Positions 43,921 through 55,652 of a stretch of 64,000 bases of DNA are shown in pieces. The stretch lies in the NCBI GenBank assembly GCA_963576475.1, contig OY754972.1, positions 35,750,556-35,814,555 of the forward strand. The letters run 5' to 3'. The DNA comes from Molanna angustata (taxonomy: Eukaryota; Arthropoda; Insecta; Trichoptera; Molannidae). Position 1 is the stretch's first letter. Every line of letters begins with the position of its first letter. The notes under the pieces were generated by a model. It saw only the letters and a list, made by a program, of their open reading frames with translations. It was not told the origin of the DNA and ran no database searches. The position numbers and the translations under genes are program-made.

Positions 43921-45619
43921 TAAAGTATATACATAAATGAATGACCATATACATGAAAAAGACAAAGAATACATATGTAGGTAGGTACTATCTGAGTCAT
44001 CACAAATTTATAATTTCACAGCTAGCTAAAAAATAATAAATTCAGAAAATAAATAAATAATATTGAATCTTGTTCACAGTTGAGAATATAATTTATTTTG
44101 ATTGACAGTCATGAAGCAGCTGAAGAATATTTCCTTGAAAATAAATTAAATTTGTTTAGAAAAACGTCTGGTTTTAAATATTCAAAATTTTTTATATAAT
44201 ACATAGATATGTACTTGAATTTTGTAATGACTTCCTTGGAGGATATTATATTTCAAGGCACACGTTCATATTTTGTCAATGACTTACGACTTAGACGATC
44301 GAATACCTATATTAAAATAAGATTATCACCACTTTGTGTAACAAGTCCAGAGCCTGGACAAATCTCTAAAGGATCAGAGTTTTTTGTTTGTTTAAGCATG
44401 ATATCAAGCTGGATTTGTCAGATATTAAACATTATAAGTTTACAAAATTATTCAAATTGACAACAATTTTCAATATGCCATTTTAGACGGCTTCTAATTT
44501 CTTGAATTCCATATTAATTAGAAAGAAAAATATGAACACGTATTATTTCACAAAGTATTTATTTTATCTACCGACGACCGTTTCGGCTTATCCGACCATA
44601 ACCAACCAGTATTCAATAACCATAATTCTCGTATAAAAATACAAGAACATCCTATGACTACAATTGATACATTATTAACATTTCATAATTTGGTTCAATA
44701 ATACATAGTATTTGGTATAGCAAAAAATTGGACATGATATAACGAATGACCAATATAATGCTTTTTTGGTTTATCTAATGGTTTCGCTTGTCAATTTGTG
44801 ACAAGATAAAGGTTCTTCGATGTTTGGTAAATTTATCGATGGTGAAAACGATAATTTTCGCATAACAGCCTAACCCGAAACAATTGAGAAACGATTGGAT
44901 GTCGAAGGGGAATTTTCGCACAATTTTTTCCCCGAAATTGAGGCAACAACAAAGAGAACATTTTCGGCAAAATTTATTTTGCCAACAAAAATATAAATGA
45001 TAGTGGAATCGTAATTTTCGATCTATGATGAAAATGTCCATGTAGGTATACATACATCTCGAAACTGACTGTTTTCCAATATTATCATTTTGATTCATAG
45101 AAAAAAATTATGAAATAACTTTATAGTTTTATTTTTATATTTCATTGCATAGCTATTTTTATACCAGGGGACCACGTCATCTACTACACTGACATATGTA
45201 GGCATCCTTGTCTTCAGCTAACCGGAACAGCTCTTACACTTTGTGGCCTCCGGTCCATTCTCTGATGTTTCTCAGCCAAGATAACTGCCTCCTACTCACA
45301 ACAAAGTGGTTTCATGATAAGGTGCAGTATACCATATTTATTGTAACGGAGAATGTGTCTCCAAGTATACCGTCTTTCTTATTTTTACATTGGACATTAA
45401 TTTTCTTCCCATGACAGCTCTTTGCAACACTCAAGTATCTATTCTGTCCATGGGATATTTGATAGCAATTATTGTTGCAAATATATTGAGCATTAGCAAA
45501 ATTCGATAAAAAGTTCACTTTTAAGTAGGTAGGTACAGACTTTTTTTTTAAAAACAACTTATGATATGTCAATAAATTTTCCTCTCATCAAATAAAACAG
45601 ATTTTCGTCTATATCTTTT
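43921..45619. other. Unannotated interval
   Basis: Several short open frames (44209-44460, 45208-45414 and minus-strand ones) lack motifs, overlap one another and are AT-driven. No support for a gene. Confidence 0.4.
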
Positions 45620-45905
45620 TTCTTAGCCTTCCCTCTACTGCTGGATGTAGAACTCTCCAAGCGACTTCCACATCTCCATGTCACGAGTTATCCTCTTGCA
45701 CCCTATTTTTACGATAGGGATGAGGTCATCTGACCATCTTTTCTCACTACCCGCCTGTTCAACAACGGCCCCATTTCAGCCAAGCAGTACGGTCCGTTAT
45801 GCCGGTAATTTTTGTCTGGCGTTGTTATTAATTTCTAATTTCGTTACTGACTAATGCCTTACATTTTCCTTTCCATGGAACGTTGCGTTCATTTTTCTTT
45901 TGTAT
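45620..45905 (-). pseudogene. RTE-type LINE fragment
   Basis: The reverse complement contains blocks I recognise as the C-terminal end of insect RTE reverse transcriptases: ESYIQQ-like residues next to TRDMEMWKSLGEFYIQ, and further left the ERSMERNV-like block at about 45870. Heavily decayed. Confidence 0.5.
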
Positions 45906-46215
45906 TTCCAATCAATATGTTAGCTTTGGGAGTATGCACTTTCCTTTTCAGAGCTTCTCTATTTTTCTTAATATTACTATCGAGCTGACCAAAGGCCATC
46001 CAACCCAGTCCAACCTAGTTTTTCAAGCTCAGAATTAATTTCTAAGCATATGATATTTTTTATGTTTTTAAACCAAAAATGTATTATTAAAATAATTTTT
46101 AGTTCCACATAAAAGATGCGTTTGATAGGTACGGCGTTTGCTCATTGGATGATCAAGGTGAAGGAATGTGAAGAAAATAATTAAAAGTTTCGAAAAGCAC
46201 CCAAAAAGTCATGTA

Positions 46216-46390
46216 TTTGTCAGCCATCGTGGCTCAGTTGATAAGGTATCTGACTGCTGATCCAAATGTCCCGGTTTTGAATTCCGAAGGGGACAGTTTT
46301 TAATTATTGTTTTCTACAAAATGTAGCGACGTGGGTGGGTGATAAATTTAGTCGCCTGAGAAGTACCTAATATAAATTATAAATAAGAGA
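46216..46390 (+). mobile_element. SINE family 2 copy
   Basis: The head CATCGTGGCTCAGTTGATAA, then TATCTGACTGCTGATCCAAA, is followed by a damaged B box (GGTTTTGAATTCC) and TTTTCTACAAAATG. The second half of the body is replaced (TGGGTGGGTGATAAATTTAG). Confidence 0.65.
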
Positions 46391-46784
46391 AAATACGCAC
46401 TTGTCTTAGTTTGCTCTGTGACACTGGCTTAGAAAATTAGTATTAAATTATTCATTTGTGGTTTCAGCAATATAAATCAATTATTATGTATGTTGCTAGA
46501 TATATACAATATCAATATTGAACTTCACTGCTACGTTATTTTAACAATATTCAACGCTATAATATTTTTTGCGTATTGGATATTGTGTTAATCACTTTAA
46601 TGTCTGGTCGTAAATAATAATGAAAGATAGGTTGCATGAGATTAAATTTGAATATTTCTCAATAAATTGTATGATTGTCCATAAATTTGACGCACGCCGT
46701 ATGCTGTACGATGTAAATCATTATCACCCATTGAACCTTTTTTACAATGGCACTCACAAATATTTAATTAAAAAAAATAAGTTT

Positions 46785-47212
46785 GAGATCACTAAAAAGA
46801 GTATCTATGTAATAGAACGATATATGATAGAATAAAAATTAGGACATAAGGAGGGAATGAGGACAAGATGAATAAGAGTATTATAAGTAAAATGAAAGTG
46901 AATTCCTTGGGGTGGTTTGGACATATTGAAAGAATGAATGATGAACGACTGACCAAAAAATATGCATGGGTTTAAGAGATGGAGTTAATAGCAGGGGCCG
47001 CCCCAGAAAGGGATGGCATGACCATGTGAATGATATTTTGAAGGAAAAAAATACAAGAAGCTTGAATAATCGATGAGCATGTAGGTATGAGACGATGAGA
47101 CGATGCATGGATGTAAAGGAAGCTAGAAATGTGTGCGAAAATAGAGGAGTATGGTGCTCGGTTTTCTCTGCTTACCCCGTAAGGGATATGGCGTGTTGGT
47201 ATGTATGTATGT
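46785..47212 (+). pseudogene. RTE-like LINE 3' copy
   Basis: Broken frames read RSLKRVSM, MKVNSLGWFGHIERMNDERL, KGWHDHVNDILKE and SAYPVRDMA-like (with GVLVCM), ending GTATGTATGTATAA. It is closely related to 39463-40497 but has more frame breaks and a stop-generating CGA to TGA change at 47073. Confidence 0.75.
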
Positions 47213-47274
47213 ATAAGTTTGCTCGAATATGAAAACAATGTCGAGACCTGCAGAATATAAAAATACATATCACA

Positions 47275-47333
47275 CGCAATGTCCCTCATGTGGTAGGCAA
47301 AGTGAACCAAACTCCACATTCATCTAACTTGAC
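47275..47333 (-). pseudogene. RTE-like LINE tail scrap
   Basis: The reverse complement gives CVKLDECGVWFTLPTT, a decayed NVCQDR.VWRSVLSAYP block. Confidence 0.35.
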
Positions 47334-47553
47334 ACGTATCCAACGCTTCATCATCATTCATGCTTGCCTTGTGCTCTAGCTTCATACATTCCGTATTAAA
47401 AAAGGGTACGGTTGGTGCCTATCCATTGATACGAATCAATAAATACATCAAAATAATGTTTGATTATATTAACAATTTATTAAAAAAATAAAAATAAAAT
47501 AACGGAATTGAAAAAGGGAAGGTATTATCAATTTGAGATGATTTGTTTATGTA

Positions 47554-47800
47554 TGGTCGGCCCTCGTGGCTCAGTTGGTTGGATATCTGACTGCTGATCC
47601 AAGGGTCCCGGGTTCGATTCCCGGTGGAGAAACAGTTTTTAAAATTGTGTTTTCAGTCTGGATCTGTGAGAAGATTAATATCGTAAGTCTCCAGAATGTG
47701 GTAACTTGTTATTGGGTGCGTGTTAAATAATTATTTGACATAGTACCTGTTAGTTGCCAGAGAAGCTATATAAAATAATTGTAAAAAAAAAAATAAAAAT
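47554..47800 (+). mobile_element. tRNA-derived SINE, family 2, reference copy
   Basis: The head begins GGTCGGCCCTCGTGGCTCAG, with an A box at 47567-47578 (TGGCTCAGTTGG) and an intact B box at 47611-47621 (GGTTCGATTCC) inside the T-arm CCCGGGTTCGATTCCCGG. The body TTTTCAGTCTGGATCTGTGA, CGTAAGTCTCCAGAATGTGG and AACTTGTTATTGGGTGCGTG is shared by at least six other copies in the window. It ends in an A-rich tail (AAAAAAAAAAATAAAAATA). Both polymerase III boxes look functional, making this the least decayed member. Confidence 0.85.
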
Positions 47801-48019
47801 AGGTATTCAGCGATAACACTATTTACCACGTTGCAGTCCGATTTCGTTTTGCATTGTGAATGTGATATCTTCCAAATAGTCCCATTTCAATAATGACATC
47901 CGTAAGATAATCATCCAGCTCTTAACTTTTCACTACACAATGGTAGGTAATATTTTATTACATTATCCGATTTCAATGAATATCACATTTCCAGCATCAT
48001 AATGAATAACTGAATTTTT

Positions 48020-48060
48020 TCGAGGCCGGGCTCGAACCCGGGTTCTCTTTACTCCAACTT
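48020..48060 (-). mobile_element. tRNA-like T-arm fragment
   Basis: The reverse complement AACCCGGGTTCGAGCCCGG is a perfect T-arm/B-box hairpin, but no A box or anticodon arm precedes it, so it is a SINE or tRNA scrap. Confidence 0.4.
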
Positions 48061-48243
48061 ACAAAACAACTATTTGCCACTTTTTAATCTAATGATTATC
48101 ATTATAATAAAAAGCGAACTCCAATTATAATCATATTTTTTTCATTCCAATCATCAATAAACTGAAAAAACTGTAAATATTTCATTTTTAATTTTTGTTA
48201 TCAGAATCTTTTTTTTTTTCATCAATTGAATAAATTCACCAAA

Positions 48244-48656
48244 GAGGCACCGGCTTAGAAAAGTGCTTCCACTATTTTGTATTTTCATCATTTTCGAGTG
48301 ACCCGTAAGAGCCGGGTATTCAAAATCTCTAAAACCCTAATTCACAATTAGGTTCACCACCCATTCATTCATCCTTCATTCATACCATCACGGCATATCC
48401 CACAATGTGGGGTAACCAGCAAAAGGTGTGGGGGTGTGCATTGCCTTATAAAAGGGAGCACAACACATCTGTGTATGTCCACACACCAGTCTCGTCTCAC
48501 CTAAAAGGCACTACGTTCAGAATGGGTGGTGAACCTCATTGCTGAACTATGTCAGATGTTATTGTTGCCTGATGTATTTTCGATTACCCGGCTCTTACGG
48601 GACACTCGAAAACAATAATAGAAAAGAGTGGAAGCACTATTCTAAGCCGGTGCCTC
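48244..48656. mobile_element. MITE with about 80-bp terminal inverted repeats
   Basis: The ends GAGGCACCGGCTTAGAA (48244) and its complement (to 48656) continue as long inverted repeats through GTGCTTCCACT, TTTTCGAGTG and CGTAAGAGCCGGGTA on both sides. The interior carries CATCACGGCATATCCCACAA and TTATAAAAGGGAGC but no open frame. No target duplication is obvious. A second, truncated copy lies at 731-975, so it is a dispersed family. The superfamily is not determinable. Confidence 0.75.
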
Positions 48657-48712
48657 ACAGCGCTTCTGAATGAATTTCTCATATTAATTGAGAGATAGAA
48701 AAAATAATAAAA

Positions 48713-48790
48713 ATGAACACTTCCTTGCACCCTGCGCAAGTGGCGAGTTTATTGCCGTATGGCAATTTTTTCCATTATTATGTAACATGT
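48713..48790 (-). mobile_element. LINE 3'-terminal motif
   Basis: The minus strand reads GGAAAAAATTGCCATACGGC followed by AATAAACTCGCCACTTGCGC, the same motif as 38895 and 43868. Confidence 0.45.
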
Positions 48791-50242
48791 GTGTATACAC
48801 GCATGTTTTGTGCTTTCTTTCACATGGTAAAATACATCCGCTCACCTGTCGCTGATCACCCTACATTGTGGAATATGCCAAGATGGTATGAATGAATGAA
48901 TGCATGAAAACATATTTAAAAGCAGACAGTTTTCTAGTAGAGACTAATTTTTTTTCTAGTGATGTCACAATAATTTTCAATTTACCGCCATAAATTATTG
49001 GCGTTGAAACGAGAAAAGAATCTAATGTGGAATGAAATTTAATTTGCAATATTTATGACGATGCGCAAATCAAGGTTTTATAGAATCATTGGTTTTGTGC
49101 CAAGAATAAGAATCTCATATTCTTATAAAATCTTATTTATTACACATTCGTTTATCACGCCGTGGTTGGTAAATTTCAATAATTTTTATTTACATATTAA
49201 ATTTAGGGGCCATTAAGCACTCCACAAAAGCAAAAATATTTTAAACTAACGTTCCAGCTTCATTGCGAAAAAATTATAAAATTGAGAAATACATATTTTA
49301 TTTATATTAAATATTTGTACCTATTGTTTTTTTTTGTTATTTTCTTTAATCATTTTACAAATCCAGAATGATATCACAATGAAAAATGAAGATTCACTGG
49401 AAACCTCACCTGAGACCTGTGACTCAATAATCATCTGAGATTGTCTAACAGATTCACGATGGCAGGCTATGTATGTATGCAGGTCATTTGATCCATTGAA
49501 ATAGTATAATATATAATATGACGCTTATTGTGCTATTATGCTCGGGATACACAACGACAATGACACAAATTAATGTCGACACTCAATAGTGTCTAAACCA
49601 TTTGGTAACAATTTTATTTTTGAGTATTGGGCACTGAGCGATACCGAAACTTTAAAACTGCATCTCAGTGTCGCGACGGTGTATACACGTAATCACTCGA
49701 TATATACACTCAAGTCTCTAGTGTCTTCGTGTACCCCGAGCATTTTAGAGTTTGTAATAGTTGATGTACCTACTATGTATTTTTTTTAAAGTAATGATTA
49801 ATTCTATGACCATTTTAGACCCTTTATTCTTAACAAACTTATAATACACGACATCTGCACATGTATCATTCCCGTTGTCCTTTGATATCTCCACTTGACA
49901 TAGGTTGTTATGTAATAAAATTATAATATAAAGGATACCCGTATCACCACGGACACAGCACAAAGGATAAAATGTGTAAGGCACCATTTAAAATCATGGT
50001 CGACAAAATATCTCCTTTGTTCTAGTTTAAAGGCAACGATTAGAAAAACGTCAGCTATTTAAATTATGATATAGGATTCGAAGCATTTTCCTTATCTTTC
50101 AAGCGTATCATGAGAAAAACCATCATTTTCAGACTTTACGCTATTCAGCAGTAGGTATGGTGATCAAAAAGATATCACAATAATTATTCTGTCCCATCAA
50201 ATGATTCACAACCATTAAGGAAAGCTAATTGTTTTATTATTC
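48791..50242. other. Unannotated interval
   Basis: The frame 49589-49789 and minus frame 49987-49745 lack motifs. No repeat termini are recognised. Confidence 0.35.
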
Positions 50243-50845
50243 TTTAACAGATTTTTAACTATCTCAATAGAGACGAAGTTGTAATATTTATTGTAGGAGA
50301 ACCGGGAAATCAAGGCACCTACAGGGCTTACGACCTGTCATCGGCTGGTTTACGTGATCACTTAATGCGCTTGCGCAGCGTTCACCAATTATGCCTTTTT
50401 AATGAGATCCCTATCAATTCAATTTTGAAAGTTCTATATATTGTAATACTGAAATTCTTTTCGCTTGAAAATAAGGAATTTTTACTACAGCCATCTATGT
50501 GTGAAATTATGAACAACAATCTTATTATTTCTTATTTATTTTGTTGTAACGCCATCTATTGAGAGAATTGTTTTTTTTATTTGTAAATAATGAAAGCTAC
50601 AATTCTTATATCTGAGGTGACAATGAATTTTTCGCATAGAAGTCACCCCTAAATTGCGCCAGACTTATAAGGTCATTTTTGTCTTATTTACCTACTTGTA
50701 CCAATGTGTAAGTAATCGAATATTTTTATTATTGCATATGCGCAAACATTGGATTTTTTTCCCTGTCGGATGTTAAAAAATATCTTTAACTCCCGACAAG
50801 GAAAAAAATCCAATGTTTGCGCATATGCAATAATAAAAATATTCG
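50243..50845. mobile_element. Composite inverted-repeat element, copy 3
   Basis: Starts with the TTAACAGATTTTTAA end and carries the central blocks in the opposite orientation to copy 1 (GGCACCTACAGGGCTTACGA, GCGCTTGCGCAGCG). It then has the CAGCCATCTATG and CGCCATCTATTGAGAG blocks shared with 8767-8850. It ends in a hairpin made of the roughly 52-bp arms 50717-50769 and 50793-50845 (GCATATGCGCAAACATTGG) separated by only 23 bases. Confidence 0.65.
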
Positions 50846-52114
50846 TTTTATTATTCGTTAATCTGATAAATTTTAGCCTTTGCCCATTTTTATCCCGGAA
50901 AACCGAGCAAAACGTGCGCATAAGACTGCCTTCTTTAACTACCCTACACTCATACAATAATAATTATGTAGCCTCTCATTAAAAATGACCAATCAAATTA
51001 TTATAACAAAGAATTGATCCCATGGGACCTAGAAGAGCCCTACGTAAAACAATTAGGAGTTCCAATCTGTATGAGAACACAATTGGTTGGGAGTACCCTC
51101 TAATGTAGGATATTATGATCCGAAGTTGGCTCCAGGCATTTTTCTTCTTCTGTCATGTTAGCAACGAACTATTTTTTGGCCATGTCAAGCCATTTCAATA
51201 GCACAACCACTGCCACCCAGTAGCGGAATTGCTTATAGAAGCCGAAAATCTTGGCTTGCCAATGAATATTATCTTAAGAAATTCAGGAACTAATATTTTT
51301 TCATTTATTTTTTTACAACCATATTACAAGATTAAAAATTGAACCGTATGTAGATATGATGCTTTACAGGGCCACAAATGTAAATATTATTTTGGAATAT
51401 GATTTTAAAAAAATCATGTCCACTGAAATGAACAACGTTAAATTTTCGACATTTCCCCCTTTTTTTTCAGGGCTTGCCTAATCTGAAGGTTCTAGGCTCA
51501 CCCCTGCTGCCACCTAAAGGTCGTGCAGGGAACAGTTGGCCGGACATGTGGGGCAGCTGCACAGATGTGTGGTGGTGCAAGCATTGGCAAAACTGACGCG
51601 AGGAAAAGAAATATAATATTATAATGTTCAATTACAAAACATGTGCAGTCCGTATAGAATCGTTTCCAAATATTCCTATAGCTTGTTGTTCGCCGCTTTA
51701 GCTAAGTAAGTAAGATAAAATTTCTGCATTGTTAAGTTTTGTTCTACCGTGAAAAAGGACGATGACATTTTCATAGCCAGCAGACCATTCAAAATTCAAA
51801 GAATTTATAATCTTATGTTTCACACAAAGGGAGAATTTATAGAAGATCTAACAAATAGGTACATAATACTATATAGACATTCTTTTATAAAACACATAAG
51901 AAGATATTTTTTTACTAAATATATATTAAGAGGAATCATTTTTTAATCCTTTGTGTTTCTATTGAGCTAGCCCACATTTATATACAACTGAATCGAATAT
52001 AAAATTTCAAGAAACACTTTTTTTAACCAAAGGGCAAATAATTCTAAAAACTTTTGTTTCCAAATGCCCGATAAAAAGGAATAGAATTAGGAATTTAATT
52101 TAGGAAGAAATCGA
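50846..52114. other. Unannotated interval
   Basis: The block 51000-51600 is more complex but carries no frame or repeat I can name. Confidence 0.3.
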
Positions 52115-52225
52115 TTTGACCTTATCTCCTGACACAAAGGTCCCAGGTTTAAAATTTGGTGGAGACACATTTTTTATTGTTTTCTGTCTGGATATTTAAA
52201 AAGATCAACATAATAAAGCTGGGCA
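52115..52225 (+). mobile_element. SINE family 2 fragment
   Basis: CTTATCTCCTGACACAAAGG, then TCCCAGGTTTAAAATTTGGT (decayed B box), GGAGACACA and TTTTCTGTCTGGAT. The A-box end and the 3' body are missing. Confidence 0.55.
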
Positions 52226-53344
52226 ACATTATATTTGATGCATTTTAATTTAATGTATGACATATACTACAATAAAAATAAAATAAATGAGGTAATCAAA
52301 TTACTAGTTACGTTTGGTAATCAATAGTTCACATAGTTTTTTTTTGTTGTTTTAGTTTTCTTAGATAAATATCGGTTGACGTGGTAAAAAATTATTCGCC
52401 CATAAACTGTTCATGGATTTTTCATGGATCGTATCGTCAGATATTGAAAATATTTAAATTGAAACACCCATTTAAACATCATTTTCAAATTGTACAACGT
52501 GGTATTGTATAAATTATCTCTGAACACACTTACATAAAGAATCATGTCGAAGTAATAACCTCCTCATTTTTTTAAGTCGGTTGTAAATTGCTTAATTTTT
52601 TTAAGAAACAAACATTTGAATGATTTTATTAACTCATGTTTATGGATAGGTACCTACCGTACCTTTTTGGGACAAAATCTACAGGTTACACGAAAAAGGG
52701 TTTCTCAAGAATTCTCATATTCCTAACCAAATATTTTTCTCGAGATCAAAACAAAACGTATTATTTTCTACTACAACGCTACGGTCGGAATCTGAATATT
52801 CTAACGGTCGTATATTTTTACATTTTGAATTACGTATAGTGGCAAACAGGAAAAATCCTTTAGAGATGTTAAATAATATCCAGTAGGTATGTTGTTTGTT
52901 TTGGAACTTGCCGAGGAATTCCAATATTAAATTTACACTTGCTGTTAATGTCAAAGAGAATGAACGCAACGCTGAATTGTCGTTATGCGGATATGTTTAA
53001 TTTGTTCAATAGAAAATATTTGTTTTTTTATTTAATGTTCAGCAGTGACCCTCACGAGGTAGGTAGGGAGAAGTGGACGCTACGACACGCATCCATCACC
53101 TCATAAATACGAAGGTATATAATATCGTCTTATAACATATATGTAGATTTGGGTGATTTTTTATTGTTTATGTTTAATTGGGCTTTAAATTATATATATG
53201 CAGATTAAATTCAAGTTCATTTAAATACACCCACAGCGCCAAATTCCTGAAAGATCGATGCTCTCCGATCGATCGCTAAGAGGAGTATGTATACATCTGA
53301 CGGGACGATCGCTAGGCCCTGTGCCGCCACAGTCTCATAAGCAG
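52226..53344. other. Unannotated interval
   Basis: AT-rich up to 53220. 53230-53344 is richer in GC (GATCGATCGCTAAGAGGAG, CTGTGCCGCCACAGTC) and may belong to the adjoining inverted-repeat element. Confidence 0.3.
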
Positions 53345-53862
53345 CCCATTCACGATCGTGTCATTTGGCGTCGCTCCATATGGACCGGCTGCATTTGGAG
53401 CATTGTAAAATTGTCATAACACTCACGGGAGCGCCATTGAGCCATCAAAATTAGTATAAACATGCTGTCAGCGCTTTCGCATTAAACATCACTATTTTTT
53501 TGAAATTTTCAAGTTAAAATGAGTCATAATTCTGATGATGAGTTTTATACAACTGCTATAGCGGTTTGTTTATATGTAAGAAGAAAAAACTAAGAGAAAA
53601 TGTTGTATTTTCGCATTCACGAGAATGTCAAACAGCTCGGCGCAATGGGATGGCGCAATGTACCTCTGGTTTTCACACTCACGAGTATGCCATACCGACA
53701 AGATGCGCCACGCCGTTTGTCGTGGCACCATAGAGTTTCGATCGTTAGGAATTATTCCATTTCGGTGTGTCAGGCTAATTGGGCTGCGCGGGTTTTGACA
53801 TTCACGAGCGCATTTTGGAGTGATAGCAAGCCATTTGGAAGGATGGCACGATCGTGAATGGG
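53345..53862. mobile_element. Inverted-repeat element with internal ATTCACGA motifs
   Basis: CCCATTCACGATCGTG at 53345-53360 is repeated inverted at 53847-53862, and the match extends four bases (CAT). Inside are three more motif copies (ATTCACGAG at 53615 and 53800, ACTCACGAG near 53677). Clustered copies of a terminal motif are typical transposase-binding arrays. A possible short start codon frame near 53519 (MSHNSDDEFYTTA) could be a remnant of an element protein, but it stops after about 25 codons. Confidence 0.5.
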
Positions 53863-53887
53863 GGGCCATACACAGTCGATCAAGTTT

Positions 53888-54240
53888 CTTACATTTTCCT
53901 CGTTCAGAATATCATTCACATGATTTTACCATTGGACGACTTCGGCTTCTCATTCCATTAATAATATCGACTTAATGTATATTTTATTGGTCTTCATTCA
54001 TCATACATCCAAATTAGCCAAACCATTTAGGTGTGTTCACATTCATTTTACATATTAATGACATATTTCGTTGTTTTACATTCTTTCCTTGAATCCTCAT
54101 ATCTTCCTATAACAAATCCTTCTGAGTGATCTCATTTCATCTGCATCATATATGCTGCTTTAATACAACTTCTGCATGTCCATGTCTCTCATCCATTCGT
54201 TAATGCTGGCACTACAATTTTGATCATTCCTTTTCGAAGG
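53888..54240 (-). pseudogene. Degraded RTE-like LINE
   Basis: The reverse complement gives scraps of IVVPALTNEW, EMRSLRRICYRK, MNVNTPKWFG and a decayed HDHVNDIL block in the order seen in 39463-40497. Many frameshifts are present. Confidence 0.55.
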
Positions 54241-54590
54241 AAACTAATTTCATTTGTATATTTTAATGACTATTTGTAACGATTGGCATGCTTCAAATTA
54301 TGTTGATATCAGAATTTAGTCTTTACCAAAACGTCGTTAAAAATAAATATTTCCTTCTTTATTCATGTTATGTTAAGAAAGATTAATTTAACAGTTTTAT
54401 AGTATGTAATACTGGATAAAATCCATAATTTCACTACTGTATACATTTCCAACTAATCTCTTGAGCAGAATAAATGATCTTGTAATAATGTCATTTATTA
54501 TCATGTATTGATTCCATAATTTATTAACTTCATGTGTTCAAAAAACTTAAGCAAAGCTATTTTTTTTTGATAAATAATCTTTTATATAAT
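54241..54590. other. AT-rich interval
   Basis: Nothing recognised. Ends at the Helitron-like 5' terminus. Confidence 0.4.
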
Positions 54591-54787
54591 CCAACTGTCG
54601 ATTCGTTCATGAGAATTCAATTCTCTGAATGCATCGACATTATTATGCCAAGATGCGTGTACGAAGGAACATTTTGTATGGCGTAGTGGACTTTTTGCAT
54701 GCTAATAACACGAACTAGAGACCTCGCAGCATATATGTTCCAATACATGGATTTACTCAGAATTCGGAGTAGAACATTTTATGTGAG

Positions 54788-54827
<40 letters not shown>

Positions 54828-55652
54828 GTGTGTGTGTGTGTCTGTGTGTAAGGGTGTGTGTGTCTGTGTGTGGGTGTGTGTGTGTCTGTGTGTCCGTCCG
54901 TCCCTTATAACTTTTGATCCGCTCAATTTACAGAGCCCAATTTTCAAAATATATAAACAGTTATAGGCCTACAAAACTTTTATAGGTACTCAAAATTGTG
55001 AATTTTTGTTTCAGTCAGGGGTTATCAACTTTTGAATTTTTACTTTATTTTTCCATATATCTCAGAAACCATAAAAGCTAGAACGCTGAAAATTGGTATA
55101 ACGATAGGCAAATACAAAATCTCAAATATGTTTTTTTTTAAATTCCAGGGTTTCTCAAACTTTTTTTATAAAGAAAAATATTTTTTTATGATAAATTTAT
55201 GAGTTTAACTGCCCATATTTCCAATTTTTTAAATATATCGAAAAAAGCCGAAACCCCAACTAGATAATTTAATTTTCTATAAAAAATATTTACATTGTAT
55301 TAGCACATCTCAAACTTTTTTCAACAATTTTTATAAAAATTGAATTTAGTGACGACATTGCTTCATACAATTTGTCTGGCAGTCGCCTACACACAATATC
55401 TAAGAAGTGATACTAATCTCCAAACAAACATACATACCATCATGCTGTTTTCATATTCTGGTAGGATCAAAGGACTGACCTCTATACTATCCTATCTTGA
55501 AATACATACCTAGGTACATGTGTTGTATAGAAAACCAAATATCTTAAAATATTAAATAATTTGTATTTAGGGGTTTATAGTTTGGTACTTATTCTTCAAT
55601 TATACGTACTATCGCTATCGACAGTTGGATCTCATGTGTTACATGCAACTAG
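54591..55652 (+). mobile_element. Full-length Helitron-like element, reference copy of the CCAACTGTCGAT family
   Basis: The 1062-bp element has both ends. The 5' end is CCAACTGTCGATTCGTTCAT (54591), followed by the imperfect hairpin GAGAATTCAATTCTC. The 3' end has the inverted ATCGACAGTTGG at 55617-55628, then 24 bases containing the hairpin CATGT-GTT-ACATG and the terminus CAACTAG (55646-55652) before a T. The terminal repeat is thus asymmetric: terminal on the left, internal on the right. Internal landmarks are the GT microsatellite 54787-54897, the CTTTTGATCCGCTCAATTTA block and the RTE-tail-like block at about 55425-55500. No protein is encoded. The architecture fits non-autonomous Helentron/Helitron-like elements; a helicase-encoding partner is not in the window. 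Confidence 0.75.
54787..54897. repeat. GT-rich microsatellite inside the Helitron-like element
   Basis: Long GTGT runs interrupted by GAGG, TCTG and AAGG. The apparent minus-strand His/Thr-rich frame is its translation. Confidence 0.85.

Noticed and set aside
43921..45619. Several short open frames as possible host exons
   Set aside because: They are AT-biased, overlap on opposite strands, lack motifs and splice context, and are no longer than expected by chance.
47554..47625. A functional tRNA gene
   Set aside because: The anticodon arm is poor and the segment continues into a dispersed repeat body with an A-rich tail.
54753..54947. A histidine/threonine-rich small protein
   Set aside because: Translation of the GT microsatellite inside the Helitron-like element.
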